This document shows, one piece after another, positions 55,448 through 64,000 of a DNA stretch of 64,000 nt (position 1 is the first letter of the stretch; each line of letters starts with the position of its first letter). The position numbers were made by a program, and so were the translations under genes. The notes below the pieces were generated by a model that saw nothing but the letters and a program-made list of their open reading frames with translations, searched no databases and was not told the origin of the DNA. The DNA comes from Maricaulis sp. (GTDB lineage: Bacteria; Pseudomonadota; Alphaproteobacteria; Caulobacterales; Maricaulaceae), in contig NZ_JADFAJ010000027.1 in assembly GCF_015665295.1 (NCBI RefSeq), positions 1 through 64,000 of the forward strand. Direction: 5' to 3'.

Positions 55448-57214
55448 CTACATCCGTTCCGGCGCTTCCAGGCCGAGCAGGTCGAGGCTCAGCTCGAGCT
55501 GCTTCAGTGTCGCTTGGGCAAGCGCCAGGCGCGAGGCTTTCACGGCATCGTCCTCGGCAACCAGGACCGGGCAGGCGGCGTAGAATTTCGAGAAGGCCTG
55601 GGCCAGCGTGAAGGCGTGGTCACAGATCGCATTGGGTGCGCGGTTCTCGATCGCCTGGTCGAGGGCGGCGCCGAAAGCGTCCAGTGCCAGCAGGAGGTCG
55701 CGCTCTTCCTGGGCCTCGATGACGATCTTGCCGGGCTTCACGCCGGCCTCATCGGCCCGACGCATAAGCGATTTCACGCGCACGGCGGCATAGAGGAGAT
55801 AGGGGCCGGTCTTGCCCTCGAAACTGGTGAACCGGTCCAGGTCGAAGACGTAATTCGTGGTCCGGTAATTCTGCAGGTCGGCGAACTTGATCGCGGCCAG
55901 ACCGACCATGCGGGCAACGCGGTCATGCTCTTCAGCGCCAACATCGGCGGCGAGACCGACCTCCTTGAGGCGCTCATCGGCGCGCTCGATGGCGCTGGAA
56001 ATCAGGTCGGCGAGGCGGAAAGTGCCGCCATCACGCGTGCGCAGGCGTTTGCCGTCCTTGCCGTTGACCGTGCCGAATTTCACATGTTCCAGCGCGCCCT
56101 CGGCGGCAAGGCCCGCCTTCTCGGCGGCGCGGAAGACCTGTTCGAAATGATCTGACTGGGCCAGGTCGACGACATAGAGCGTCAGGTCCGGCCCGACCGA
56201 CTGCTTGCGGTCGAGAATGGTGGCGAGATCCGTGGTGCCATAGAGCGAGGCCCCGCCCGAGGTCACCAGGATGAGCGGGGCGAGTTCCTTCTTGTCGTCT
56301 TCGCGGGCGACACGGACGACCCAGGCGCCATCACTCTGTTCGGCGACACCGCGCTTCTTGAAATCCTCGACCAGGCCGGGGATGAGCGGATCGACATCGC
56401 TCTCGCCCTTCCACAGGTCGAAATGCACCCCAAGCGCTGCAAAATCCCGCTTCAGCGCGGCGACGGACACGTCGATGAAATGGCGCAGCAGGGCCCGATA
56501 GCCGGCCCGACCGGCCTGCAGCTCCGCCGTCGCCGTGCGTGAAATTTCCAGCCGCGCCGGGTCGGCCTTGGCCTTGGCCGAGGCTTGCGGATAGAGCCGC
56601 GCCAGATCCTCGATCGTGACTGGCGGCTCGGACGGGTAGTCCCCCTGATAGTCGGCGTCGAAATAGACCAGGTCCGGCTGTTCTTCGCGCAGCTCGGTGA
56701 TCAGATGGCCCATCTGCAGGCCCCAATCGCCGAGATGGATATCCGACACCACCGTGTCACCACGAAAGCGGAACAGGCGCTGAAGACTGTCGCCCAGGAC
56801 CGAGGAACGCAAATGACCGACATGCATCGGCTTGGCGACATTCGGACCGCCGAAATCGATCATCACCGTTTTCGGCGCCCCGGTGACCGGCGCACCGGCC
56901 CGCTCGTCGGCGGCAATCTCCGCCGCGCGTTCGGCATAGAGATGATCGGCAGGGCGCAGATTGATGAAGCCCGGGCCGGCGATTTCCGCGGCGCCGATCT
57001 GGGGAAGGCCGTGCAGGCGCTCGAGCAGCCTGGAGGCCAGCTCGCGCGGATTGGTCTTCGCCAGCTTGGCCGCCGGCATGGCGCCATTGCACTGGAAGGG
57101 GAAGATTTCCGGGTTCTGCCGGGACGGGGTAACACGGCCCAGCTCGCGCGGAAGCTCGAGGGAAGCAAACGCGTCGCCCAGCACGGCGCTGAGCTGATCA
57201 GCAATAGAAGGCAT
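55448..57214 (-). CDS. argS: Arginyl-tRNA synthetase
   Basis: A 588-residue class I synthetase. The N-terminal Add-1-type tRNA-binding domain opens the protein. The HIGH motif is HVGHLRSSVLGD near residue 132 and the KMSKS region reads GKDGKRLRTRDG near residue 387, the altered form typical of ArgRS. The C-terminal DALR anticodon domain ends VRMxx-like with LGLEAPERM. The start follows AGAAGG. The upstream lipoprotein gene ends four bases before the ATG, so both are likely in one transcript. Confidence 0.97.
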   Translation of the reverse strand: MPSIADQLSAVLGDAFASLELPRELGRVTPSRQNPEIFPFQCNGAMPAAKLAKTNPRELASRLLERLHGLPQIGAAEIAGPGFINLRPADHLYAERAAEIAADERAGAPVTGAPKTVMIDFGGPNVAKPMHVGHLRSSVLGDSLQRLFRFRGDTVVSDIHLGDWGLQMGHLITELREEQPDLVYFDADYQGDYPSEPPVTIEDLARLYPQASAKAKADPARLEISRTATAELQAGRAGYRALLRHFIDVSVAALKRDFAALGVHFDLWKGESDVDPLIPGLVEDFKKRGVAEQSDGAWVVRVAREDDKKELAPLILVTSGGASLYGTTDLATILDRKQSVGPDLTLYVVDLAQSDHFEQVFRAAEKAGLAAEGALEHVKFGTVNGKDGKRLRTRDGGTFRLADLISSAIERADERLKEVGLAADVGAEEHDRVARMVGLAAIKFADLQNYRTTNYVFDLDRFTSFEGKTGPYLLYAAVRVKSLMRRADEAGVKPGKIVIEAQEERDLLLALDAFGAALDQAIENRAPNAICDHAFTLAQAFSKFYAACPVLVAEDDAVKASRLALAQATLKQLELSLDLLGLEAPERM

Positions 57215-57218
57215 GTGT

Positions 57219-57800
57219 CTAGTCCTGGCCGGCTGCCACGCGGAAACGCTGGCCGGAGCGGTTGAAGGCGAGTTGTTCCGGGGTCAGTTCGAAGCCGACC
57301 AGGATCTCGAAATTCACCCCCGATGTGCCTTCATCGGCACGCGGGATGGAAATGGCATCAATCGTTTCGGTCATGAAGACGCGGTCCTCGTCAGCATCGA
57401 AACGCACGCGGATCGGGAAGACTTCCTTGGCCATGACCGCCATGTCGCGACGGGTGACGGCCACGAAGAACTCGTAAGTCCGCTCATTGCCCTGGGCCGC
57501 CGGTCCGCGGCCAAAGCCGAAATCGATTTCCAGATTGGCGAGGATCGGACGTTCGCCATAATAGCTGCACAGAGAGCGCACGGCGAGCACTTCACCGGTA
57601 AAGCCGACATTCTCGTAGGCCACTTCATCATTGCGCAGTTCGACGATTCGGTGCGCGTCGTACAAGGACAGTGCCGACGGACAGGGGCCGATATTCGGCT
57701 CCGGATCGGACAGGATATCGCTGACGCTCTGGCAGGACGCCAACAGGCCGGACATCGCGGCAATGAGGGCAAGAGAACGCGCGGATTTGAACGACATCAT
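57219..57800 (-). CDS. Lipoprotein, hypothetical
   Basis: A 193-residue protein with a lipoprotein signal ([11 protein letters not shown], lipid cysteine near residue 23). The mature part looks like an all-beta fold ([38 protein letters not shown]). Some alphaproteobacteria have such a gene next to argS; its role is unknown. ATGs at 57800 and 57797 are both possible starts. Its stop is four bases before the argS start. Confidence 0.8.
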   Translation of the reverse strand: MMSFKSARSLALIAAMSGLLASCQSVSDILSDPEPNIGPCPSALSLYDAHRIVELRNDEVAYENVGFTGEVLAVRSLCSYYGERPILANLEIDFGFGRGPAAQGNERTYEFFVAVTRRDMAVMAKEVFPIRVRFDADEDRVFMTETIDAISIPRADEGTSGVNFEILVGFELTPEQLAFNRSGQRFRVAAGQD

Positions 57801-57910
57801 GTACTACCTGTCCTGGAAACAGACCCGACTGCTGGCTTGGGGCCGGGCACTTTGTTAGGACGGTCATACGATGGAGATGCCGCTTCCGCAACGCCATCGC
57901 TGAAGGAGAG

Positions 57911-58867
57911 ATGAGCGTGACTGCGACACCCCGCCCCCCGCTGACCATACTGCGTGCTGCACCGCGCGGCTTCTGCGCCGGTGTCGACCGCGCAATCCAG
58001 ATTGTCGAACGGGCCATCGAACGCTTTGGCGCCCCGGTCTATGTCCGGCACGAGATCGTCCACAATCACCATGTCGTGGAACGCCTCGAGGCGCTCGGCG
58101 CTGTCTTTGTCGAGGAGCTGGACGAGTGTCCGACCGATCGGCCGGTCGTGTTCTCGGCACATGGCGTACCCAAGACCGTGCCCGCCGAGGCCGAACGCCG
58201 CGAGATGATCTATGTCGATGCGACCTGCCCGCTGGTCTCGAAAGTCCATGTCGAAGCACAGCGCCATTTTGCCAATGGCGACGAGATCATCCTGATCGGC
58301 CATGCCGGCCATCCCGAGGTCGTCGGCACGATGGGACAATTGCCCGATGGCGTGATCAGCCTGATCGAAACGGTCGCCGATGCCGGACGCTTTGAGCCCA
58401 AGGATCCGGCCCGGATCGCCTTTGTCACCCAGACGACCCTCTCGGTCGACGATACATCGGCGATCGTCGAGGCTCTGCAGGCCCGCTTTCCGCAGATGAA
58501 GGCGCCGCACAAGGAGGACATCTGCTACGCCACCACCAACCGACAGGCGGCCGTCAAGGCGATGGCACCGCGCAGCGACATCGTGTTCGTGATCGGCTCG
58601 CCCAACTCGTCCAATTCCGTCCGGCTCGTCGAAGTCGCTCAACGCGCCGGGGCCCGTCGCGCCGCCCTGGTTTCGTGTGCAAGGGATGTCGACTGGAACA
58701 CGCTGGGCTCGATCCGTACGGTCGGCATCACCGCCGGCGCTTCGGCGCCAGAGGACCTGGTGGAGGGCCTGATTGAAGCCTTCCGCGAGCGCTTTGATGT
58801 CCAGCTTGAGGATATCCGCGTGACCGACGAGGATGTCGTCTTCAAGCTTCCGCGGATCGTAGCCTGA
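57911..58867 (+). CDS. ispH: 4-hydroxy-3-methylbut-2-enyl diphosphate reductase
   Basis: A 318-residue iron-sulfur enzyme of the last MEP-pathway step. It makes IPP and DMAPP. The three cluster cysteines lie in [24 protein letters not shown] and [29 protein letters not shown] and [11 protein letters not shown] are family marks. An AAGGAGAG motif touches the ATG at 57911; GTG at 57917 would have better spacing. The downstream DUF1801 gene follows in ten bases. ispE is 33 kb away in this window. Confidence 0.97.
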   Translation: MSVTATPRPPLTILRAAPRGFCAGVDRAIQIVERAIERFGAPVYVRHEIVHNHHVVERLEALGAVFVEELDECPTDRPVVFSAHGVPKTVPAEAERREMIYVDATCPLVSKVHVEAQRHFANGDEIILIGHAGHPEVVGTMGQLPDGVISLIETVADAGRFEPKDPARIAFVTQTTLSVDDTSAIVEALQARFPQMKAPHKEDICYATTNRQAAVKAMAPRSDIVFVIGSPNSSNSVRLVEVAQRAGARRAALVSCARDVDWNTLGSIRTVGITAGASAPEDLVEGLIEAFRERFDVQLEDIRVTDEDVVFKLPRIVA

Positions 58868-58877
58868 GGAGGCCGTC

Positions 58878-59297
58878 ATGGCCGACAACAAGACCCAGCC
58901 TACCGATATCGCGCCGGTCGATTTCATCGCCGGCATCGAGCACCCGACCCGCCGCGCCGACGCGGAAGCCCTGCTCGCGCTGATGACACGTATCACCGGT
59001 TGGGAGCCGCAAATGTGGGGCCCCGCCATGATCGGTTTCGGGACCTATCACTACAAATATGAGAGCGGCCGCGAAGGCGATTTCATGCGCACGGGTTTTT
59101 CCCCGCGCAAGACCAGCATGGTCGTCTACATCATGCCCGGCTACACCGATCACACCGACAAGCTTGCCCGGCTCGGCAAACACAAGCTTGGCAAGTCCTG
59201 CCTTTACATCAACAAGCTGGCCGATGTGGACACAGCAGTCCTCGAAGCGATTATCCGCGCCGGCCTCGACGACATGGCGAAGAAATACCCATTGTGA
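58878..59297 (+). CDS. DUF1801 family protein
   Basis: A 139-residue soluble protein of the DUF1801 family. Family marks are [29 protein letters not shown] (in part: [17 protein letters not shown]), [13 protein letters not shown] and [13 protein letters not shown]. The structure is known in relatives, but function is not. GAGGAGG lies before the ATG. It sits between ispH and rnhA in a tight operon and its stop overlaps the rnhA start by four bases. Confidence 0.9.
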   Translation: MADNKTQPTDIAPVDFIAGIEHPTRRADAEALLALMTRITGWEPQMWGPAMIGFGTYHYKYESGREGDFMRTGFSPRKTSMVVYIMPGYTDHTDKLARLGKHKLGKSCLYINKLADVDTAVLEAIIRAGLDDMAKKYPL

Positions 59298-59737
59298 GCA
59301 CAATCACCATCCACACTGACGGCGCCTGTTCGGGTAATCCCGGTCCCGGCGGCTGGGGCGCTATCCTGGAATGGAATGGCCACCGCAAGGAACTCAAGGG
59401 CGGCGAGGCCGACACCACCAATAACCGCATGGAGATGATGGCGGCCATCCAGGCACTTGAAGCGCTCAAGAAGGCGGATCGCACCGTGGTCCTGATCACG
59501 GACAGCGTCTATCTGCGCGATGGCATCACCAAATGGATCCATGGCTGGAAGAAGCGGGGCTGGAAGACAGCGGACAGGAAAGCGGTCAAGAATGTTGATC
59601 TGTGGCAGCGCCTCGACGCGCTGACGAGCCAGCACGCAATCGACTGGCGCTGGGTCAAGGGCCATGCCGGGGATCCCGGCAATGAGCGGGCCGACGAACT
59701 GGCTCGCGAAGGCCTCAGCGAGGCGCGCCGCCGCTAG
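59294..59737 (+). CDS. rnhA: Ribonuclease HI
   Basis: A 147-residue type 1 RNase H. The acidic active site is visible: [17 protein letters not shown] (first Asp), [13 protein letters not shown] (Glu), [12 protein letters not shown] (Asp), and the final His/Asp region [14 protein letters not shown]. The start is GTG at 59294, in the sequence TTGTGA shared with the upstream stop. Its 3' end overlaps the convergent hybrid kinase gene by 23 bases. The genome also has rnhB in this window. Confidence 0.97.
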   Translation: MSTITIHTDGACSGNPGPGGWGAILEWNGHRKELKGGEADTTNNRMEMMAAIQALEALKKADRTVVLITDSVYLRDGITKWIHGWKKRGWKTADRKAVKNVDLWQRLDALTSQHAIDWRWVKGHAGDPGNERADELAREGLSEARRR

Positions 59738-62700
59738 CAGACTGCCAATCATAGGAATAATTGGAAAGGGCACGATCCAGGGCGCCGAGCACTTCGGTCA
59801 GATTGAGCGGCTTGGTGAAATACCCGGTCGCACCGATAGCGGTGCACATGTCACGCGTCGCCTTCGTGGCATCCGCGGTGAGCGCGAAAATCGGAACACC
59901 AGCATAGTCAGACGAGGATGCACGGATACGGCGGATGGCTTCATCACCCGACATGACTGGCATCTGGATATCCATCAGAACGGCATCAATGGGCATGTCC
60001 GCCAAGAGGTCCAGCGCTTCCCTGCCGTTCTTGGCGGTTTCTACATGATACTCGTTGTGCTGCAGCAGGGCCGCGATCACCATTAGGTTTGCCTGAACAT
60101 CATCAACCACCAAAATCCGCTTTCCGCCCACCTCACTTTCAGACGGTTTGCCCGCCAATGGCTCGGCTGCCTCATTTGGGGGGGGCTCAGCCGCGGCGAG
60201 CTCAACCTGAAACCAGAACTCTGCGCCTTCCCCGTGGACACTGTTCACTCCGATATCGCCACCCATCAATCCGATCAGTTCCTGGCAGATCGCCAGGCCG
60301 AGGCCGGTCCCGCCGAAGCGACGCGTTATGGATGTGTCAGCCTGGACAAACCGGTCAAAAACCAACGTCGTCTGCTCAGGCGACAGGCCCGGGCCCGTAT
60401 CCTTGACCCGCCATTCAGTTCGCCCGCCCTTTCCAAGCCCCACCCGCAGACTAACCGAGCCTGCTTCGGTGAACTTAATGGCATTTCCAACTATGTTGAT
60501 TAGCACCTGGCGGATGCGCTTCTCATCACCGACAACCCAGCGGGGCACCTTCGTATCGACCGAGAATTCAAGCTGCAAGCGCTTTTCCTGCGCGCGCAGA
60601 CTCATCATGTCACCCACAACATCCACAAGCTTGCGCAAGTCAAACGCGGCATTCTCAAGCTCGATTTGACCCGCCTCGATTTTTGAAATGTCCAGGATGT
60701 CATCGATCAAGTCAGCGAGAGCCTGACCGGAATTTTTTATGGTTTCAACATGACGTTCCTGCTGCTCGGACAGTTCGGTCATCTGCAATATTTGGGTCAT
60801 GCCGATCACGCCATTGAGGGGGGTGCGGATCTCGTGGCTCATGTTGGCGAGGAATTCCGATTTGGCCAAGCTGGCACTCTCCGCCTTCTCGCGAGCCGAC
60901 TCCAGCACCCGTGCCTGCTCGATATCCTCGGTTACATCCATGTGAACACCGGTCAGAATAGGGGGCGCATCAAGGCGTTCCCGATACACACCGAATGATC
61001 GAATATGCCGATAATCTCCATCACCGATCCGGTAGCGATACTCCCGCGTAACCCGGCCTTTGGCGGCCATAGCCTGCCTGAATGCCTCCGCGATATCCGC
61101 GCGATCATCGGTGTGGATACGAGCCAGCCAATCCGCCGCGTTCGGATTCGGCATATTGTCCGGAATGGCAAATAACCGACGGCTGCCTTCGTCCCAGTTG
61201 TACTCGCCCGTTTCCGGGCAAACATCCCAGACACCGATCCCGGAACTGTCCAACGCGACTTCAAGGCGGGTTGAGAGCAGGCGCAGCTCCTCTTCACGCG
61301 CGCGTCGCTCGGTAATGTCCTGGAAGGAGCCCACGAGTCGCACAACCTGCCCGTCCTCGATGATGCCGCGCCCGACAGCTCGCACCCATCTCCGGCGCCC
61401 CCGCGCCGTGACGAACGGCAGTTCCAGATCCCATGGCTGATGCTTGTCGATACATTGTTGCACCGCCGCAGCAATCGTTTCACGGGCCTCAGGCGCATAG
61501 AAGTTGATCGCTGTTTCCATATCAGGCACGTAGTCATCACCGACTTCGTGAATACGGCGGGTTGTCCTGTCCCAGATTGGCGCATTGGCATCAAGGTCGA
61601 CTTCCCAACTCCCAATGCCTCCAAGCTCTGTAACAGCGGACAAGCGATCCAGAAGCGTGCGATGCCGAAGCTCGCTTTCCACCAAGCCGGCCTCGATTTT
61701 CTTACGCTCGGTAATGTCAAATCGAATAAAGATTACGCGCTTAATCTGTCCACTCGCCGAGAGTTGTGGCGCAACTATCGTGTCCACCCAGAACAGGTCG
61801 CCGGCTCTCGACTTGTTGCAGATATCGCCACGCCAGGGCTTCCCGGATTGCACGACAGACCACATATCGGTCCAGAACTGGTCGGAGTGTAGACCAGAGC
61901 TCTGCAGATCGGCGTGCGTGAGCCCTATGACCTCCTCGCGGCCATAGCCATTGCGGGTGCAGAAGGCATCGTTGACATCGATAATCTTGCCTTGGGCGTC
62001 AGTCTGGCTGAAAATGGTTTGCTGACGTATGACGCCCATCAAGGAACGCAACTCATCAAGCGCCGAGGTCAGCCTCTGCGCAATCGCATTGCGCTCGGTT
62101 ATGTCAGTCTCGACAGCCATGAAGCCCGTACATACGCCGGCCTCCCAGATCGGCATCAAGTCGATCTGAACAGTATAGAGATTTCCGTTCTTGTGCCTGT
62201 TGACGATTTCCACCTGGCACTCCGCACCCATTCGGATGGCGTCGGACATCTTTCGGATTGAACCGGAAGACGACTGCTCGCATTGAAGCATGTCACCGGG
62301 CTTCTGCCCGAGCGCCTCCGTTATCGTGAAGCCTGACAATCGCTCAAATGCAGGATTGACCCACTCGATCCGGCCTGCCCGATCTGTGATAATCACGGCA
62401 TTGTTGGTATGCCGTGCCAGCATCGCCAGGCGGCGATGCTCGCCCGATCTGGCCCGTTCCCGGATCAACTCCTGGATCATTCGGGCCAGTTTCACCAAGC
62501 GGTCGCGTGTTTTGGCGTCGAGGCGCAAAGGCTGATCATGAATTGCGCACAGGGTCCCGATTTTCTCGCCACCCTTCAGTGTCAGCGGGACACCGGCATA
62601 ACCGCGGATATGCGGCGCCCCCGTAACCAGCGGGTTCTCCACGAACAAGGGATCGTTGAAGGTGTCATGGACCTCGTAAACACCATCCTGCTGGATCGCG

Positions 62701-62924
62701 TAGTGACAAAAGGCCCAGGATCGCGGCGTCTCACTCGCCGGCAGGTTCTTGGCTGATTTGAACCATTGCCGATCCTTGTCGACCAAGGAGACTGCCGCCA
62801 TCCTTGCACCAGTCAAAGCCGTGACAAGATCAGTAATGACCTCGAACTCATCCTCAATATCGGTGTCGAGGATATGCAGGCCGTGCAAGGCGTTCAGGCG
62901 ATCTTGCTCGCTTATCGGCGGCAT
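59715..62924 (-). CDS. GAF/multi-PAS hybrid histidine kinase with receiver
   Basis: A 1069-residue cytoplasmic kinase with no membrane helix. In order: a GAF domain (about 20-160), four PAS domains in a row (about 165-285, 290-415, 420-545, 550-670, each ending in a DITER/DVTED-like PAC motif), HisKA with [15 protein letters not shown] (about 715), HATPase with [18 protein letters not shown] and GGTGLGLAI, and a receiver with [10 protein letters not shown] and VLMDIQMP. By eye it has more AT-ending codons than its neighbours. Its last 23 bases overlap rnhA on the other strand. Confidence 0.92.
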   Translation of the reverse strand: MPPISEQDRLNALHGLHILDTDIEDEFEVITDLVTALTGARMAAVSLVDKDRQWFKSAKNLPASETPRSWAFCHYAIQQDGVYEVHDTFNDPLFVENPLVTGAPHIRGYAGVPLTLKGGEKIGTLCAIHDQPLRLDAKTRDRLVKLARMIQELIRERARSGEHRRLAMLARHTNNAVIITDRAGRIEWVNPAFERLSGFTITEALGQKPGDMLQCEQSSSGSIRKMSDAIRMGAECQVEIVNRHKNGNLYTVQIDLMPIWEAGVCTGFMAVETDITERNAIAQRLTSALDELRSLMGVIRQQTIFSQTDAQGKIIDVNDAFCTRNGYGREEVIGLTHADLQSSGLHSDQFWTDMWSVVQSGKPWRGDICNKSRAGDLFWVDTIVAPQLSASGQIKRVIFIRFDITERKKIEAGLVESELRHRTLLDRLSAVTELGGIGSWEVDLDANAPIWDRTTRRIHEVGDDYVPDMETAINFYAPEARETIAAAVQQCIDKHQPWDLELPFVTARGRRRWVRAVGRGIIEDGQVVRLVGSFQDITERRAREEELRLLSTRLEVALDSSGIGVWDVCPETGEYNWDEGSRRLFAIPDNMPNPNAADWLARIHTDDRADIAEAFRQAMAAKGRVTREYRYRIGDGDYRHIRSFGVYRERLDAPPILTGVHMDVTEDIEQARVLESAREKAESASLAKSEFLANMSHEIRTPLNGVIGMTQILQMTELSEQQERHVETIKNSGQALADLIDDILDISKIEAGQIELENAAFDLRKLVDVVGDMMSLRAQEKRLQLEFSVDTKVPRWVVGDEKRIRQVLINIVGNAIKFTEAGSVSLRVGLGKGGRTEWRVKDTGPGLSPEQTTLVFDRFVQADTSITRRFGGTGLGLAICQELIGLMGGDIGVNSVHGEGAEFWFQVELAAAEPPPNEAAEPLAGKPSESEVGGKRILVVDDVQANLMVIAALLQHNEYHVETAKNGREALDLLADMPIDAVLMDIQMPVMSGDEAIRRIRASSSDYAGVPIFALTADATKATRDMCTAIGATGYFTKPLNLTEVLGALDRALSNYSYDWQSASGGAPR

Positions 62925-62988
62925 GGGCGGGTTCCATCAGAGCGGGCTTTTTTTGTGCCTGACGGGAGTATCCGGCGGAAATGGGGAA

Positions 62989-63021
62989 CAAAACGTAAAG
63001 AGCCGCCCGATGACGGGCGGC
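62989..63021 (-). terminator. Terminator after the TonB-C-domain gene
   Basis: An 8-bp perfect stem (GCCGCCCG / CGGGCGGC, loop ATGA, 63002-63021) is followed on the minus strand by CTTTACGTTTTG. It lies 27 bases after the stop of the gene at 63049. Confidence 0.75.
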
Positions 63022-63048
63022 CCTTCAACCTCGCAAACAACTTGAACC

Positions 63049-63396
63049 CTAGTCGTTCAGGCGGAATTCCAGCTCGCGGGAATGGCCATCGGTCTGCGCG
63101 GCCGCCGGCGCATAGCGCCAGCTCTCGATCGCCGACAGGGCGGCGCGATCAAACACGCCTTCCGGGTTGGCTTCCACGACCTGGGCGTCGACCACATTGC
63201 CGTCTGCGTCGATCGAGTAGGCAATGCGGACCGTGCCCTCAATGCCGCGACGCTCGGCGCCACGCGGATATTCCGGCGCGACCAGCTCGACGGATTGACG
63301 CTCGGGACCGTTGCTGGCGGCAGCCGGTGCGCTCAGGGCGACCGGAGCGACAATGGCGGACAGACAGACAAGGGCGGAAAGGAATTGGTTTTTCAT
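63049..63396 (-). CDS. Secreted TonB C-terminal domain protein
   Basis: A 115-residue protein. A cleavable signal (ending near SAPAAA, residue 27) is followed by a TonB C-terminal domain: PEYPRGAERRGIEGTVRIAYSIDADGNV, then SAIESWRYAPA. It lacks the uncleaved anchor helix and the proline-rich spacer of energy-transducing TonB, so it is not expected to couple to ExbBD. The ATG at 63396 is preferred; a GTG three codons upstream is possible. No TonB-dependent receptor is near. Confidence 0.85.
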   Translation of the reverse strand: MKNQFLSALVCLSAIVAPVALSAPAAASNGPERQSVELVAPEYPRGAERRGIEGTVRIAYSIDADGNVVDAQVVEANPEGVFDRAALSAIESWRYAPAAAQTDGHSRELEFRLND

Positions 63397-63534
63397 GGCG
63401 CTCACTCGGGCGTTGTTGATAACGAATGCGAGCGCGGATTTAGGCCGAAGAAATTGCTACAGGCTTGCTGGAAACGCTAAAAATTGAGCGAACCCTGTCA
63501 TATGATATGCGCAGGGCCCGCCCGATTGCTTCAC

Positions 63535-63999
63535 TTACGAAGAAACTCGCAGGACAACACCATTGATCGCCTCGACCGTAAGCGTCGACCCGGGCGCCGG
63601 ATTGCTGCCATCCGCAGTTTCGGCGGCCCATTCGCTATCGCCGTATTTGACCCGGCCGCGGCCGGCAGAGAAGGCAGCCACAACGATGACGCGCTGGCCG
63701 ATCATGCGGGAGGAACGGTCATTCAGCCCGCTTGCTGCGCCGGCTTTCAGGGCCGGCCGGACCCAGCGGTCACCCACCCACAGCAGACCCACCGACAGGA
63801 TGGCGAAGATGCCCAGCTGGACCGGCCAGCTCACCCCGAGCATTTCCAGGGCAACAAAGCCGGTCAGGAATGCCGCGGCAGCGGGCCACAGGAGATAGGT
63901 GGTTCCGGTGAGCAGTTCGGCGATCAGGATCACCCCGGCAATCGCCCACCAGGCCCAGAGATTCATGCGGTCGAAGACCGACATCAACAAGTCCATCAT
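63535..63999 (-). CDS. NfeD family membrane protein
   Basis: A 154-residue protein. Three hydrophobic helices (about residues 13-30, 34-52 and 58-76: WWAIAGVILIAELLTG, LLWPAAAAFLTGF, VQLGIFAILSVGLLWV) precede an OB-fold-like domain with MIGQRVIVVAAFSAGRGRVKYGDSEWAA. NfeD proteins usually work beside a SPFH/stomatin protein; that gene would lie just beyond the window edge. The start at 63999 is at the edge, so a longer form cannot be ruled out. Confidence 0.88.
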   Translation of the reverse strand: MMDLLMSVFDRMNLWAWWAIAGVILIAELLTGTTYLLWPAAAAFLTGFVALEMLGVSWPVQLGIFAILSVGLLWVGDRWVRPALKAGAASGLNDRSSRMIGQRVIVVAAFSAGRGRVKYGDSEWAAETADGSNPAPGSTLTVEAINGVVLRVSS

Positions 64000-64000
64000 G

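Overview
The window looks like chromosomal DNA of a GC-rich, stalked or dimorphic marine alphaproteobacterium of the Maricaulis/Hyphomonas/Caulobacter kind. The reasons are a CcrM-type GANTC DNA methyltransferase next to rnhB, a CtrA-like box with GANTC sites in front of ccrM, an alphaproteobacterial split F0 operon (atpI-B-E-F'-F without F1 genes), two-gene glycyl-tRNA synthetase, two-subunit glycine decarboxylase, and a CsgH-type curli module. The genus is inferred; no rRNA or tRNA gene was seen. Most of the window is core genome. No prophage, CRISPR array or intact insertion sequence was found.

Layout. 1-4.7 kb: repeat-rich DNA, a NYN-domain nuclease-like gene whose Shine-Dalgarno lies in a UUCG hairpin, a secreted protein, a two-gene YeeE/YedE transporter, an unknown gene and a PMP3-type membrane peptide. 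4.9-9.4 kb: a ParA-like ATPase with a disordered, DNA-binding-like partner, a methyltransferase, two tandem STAS-like paralogues, a LON-domain protein and a DUF1993 protein. 9.6-11.4 kb: a curli-like cluster (CsgH, a curlin-repeat protein, and a second, longer CsgH-like protein). 11.5-14.1 kb: a regulatory HATPase, a glutathione S-transferase and a SleB-type cell-wall hydrolase. 14.2-22.3 kb: ppdK, glyS, a GFA enzyme, glyQ, a small membrane peptide, TrmN6-like and DUF2007 genes, with two copies of one long palindromic repeat. 22.4-29.8 kb: polyprenyl diphosphate synthase, a MraY/WecA-family transferase, ispE, a TPR lipoprotein, ETF-ubiquinone oxidoreductase and an aberrant uracil-DNA glycosylase homologue.

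29.9-40.8 kb: signalling and DNA maintenance: a PAS protein with a soluble chemoreceptor, a radical SAM protein, a MHYT-PAS-GGDEF-EAL protein, rnhB, ccrM, a hybrid histidine kinase and mutY. 40.8-49.3 kb: dciA, two DsbA-like thiol oxidoreductases, smc and the F0 ATP synthase operon. 50-54.9 kb: the glycine cleavage operon (gcvT-H-PA-PB) behind a tandem glycine riboswitch. 55-64 kb: argS with a lipoprotein gene, ispH, a DUF1801 gene, rnhA, a multi-PAS hybrid kinase, a secreted TonB-C-domain protein and NfeD.

The best candidates for under-described biology are the ParA/partner pair, the second CsgH-like protein, the split PAS/poly-HAMP receptor, the tandem STAS-like proteins, the uracil-DNA glycosylase homologue missing expected iron-sulfur and motif-B residues, and the hairpin over the NYN gene start. 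All were judged by eye; no database search or structure prediction was possible.
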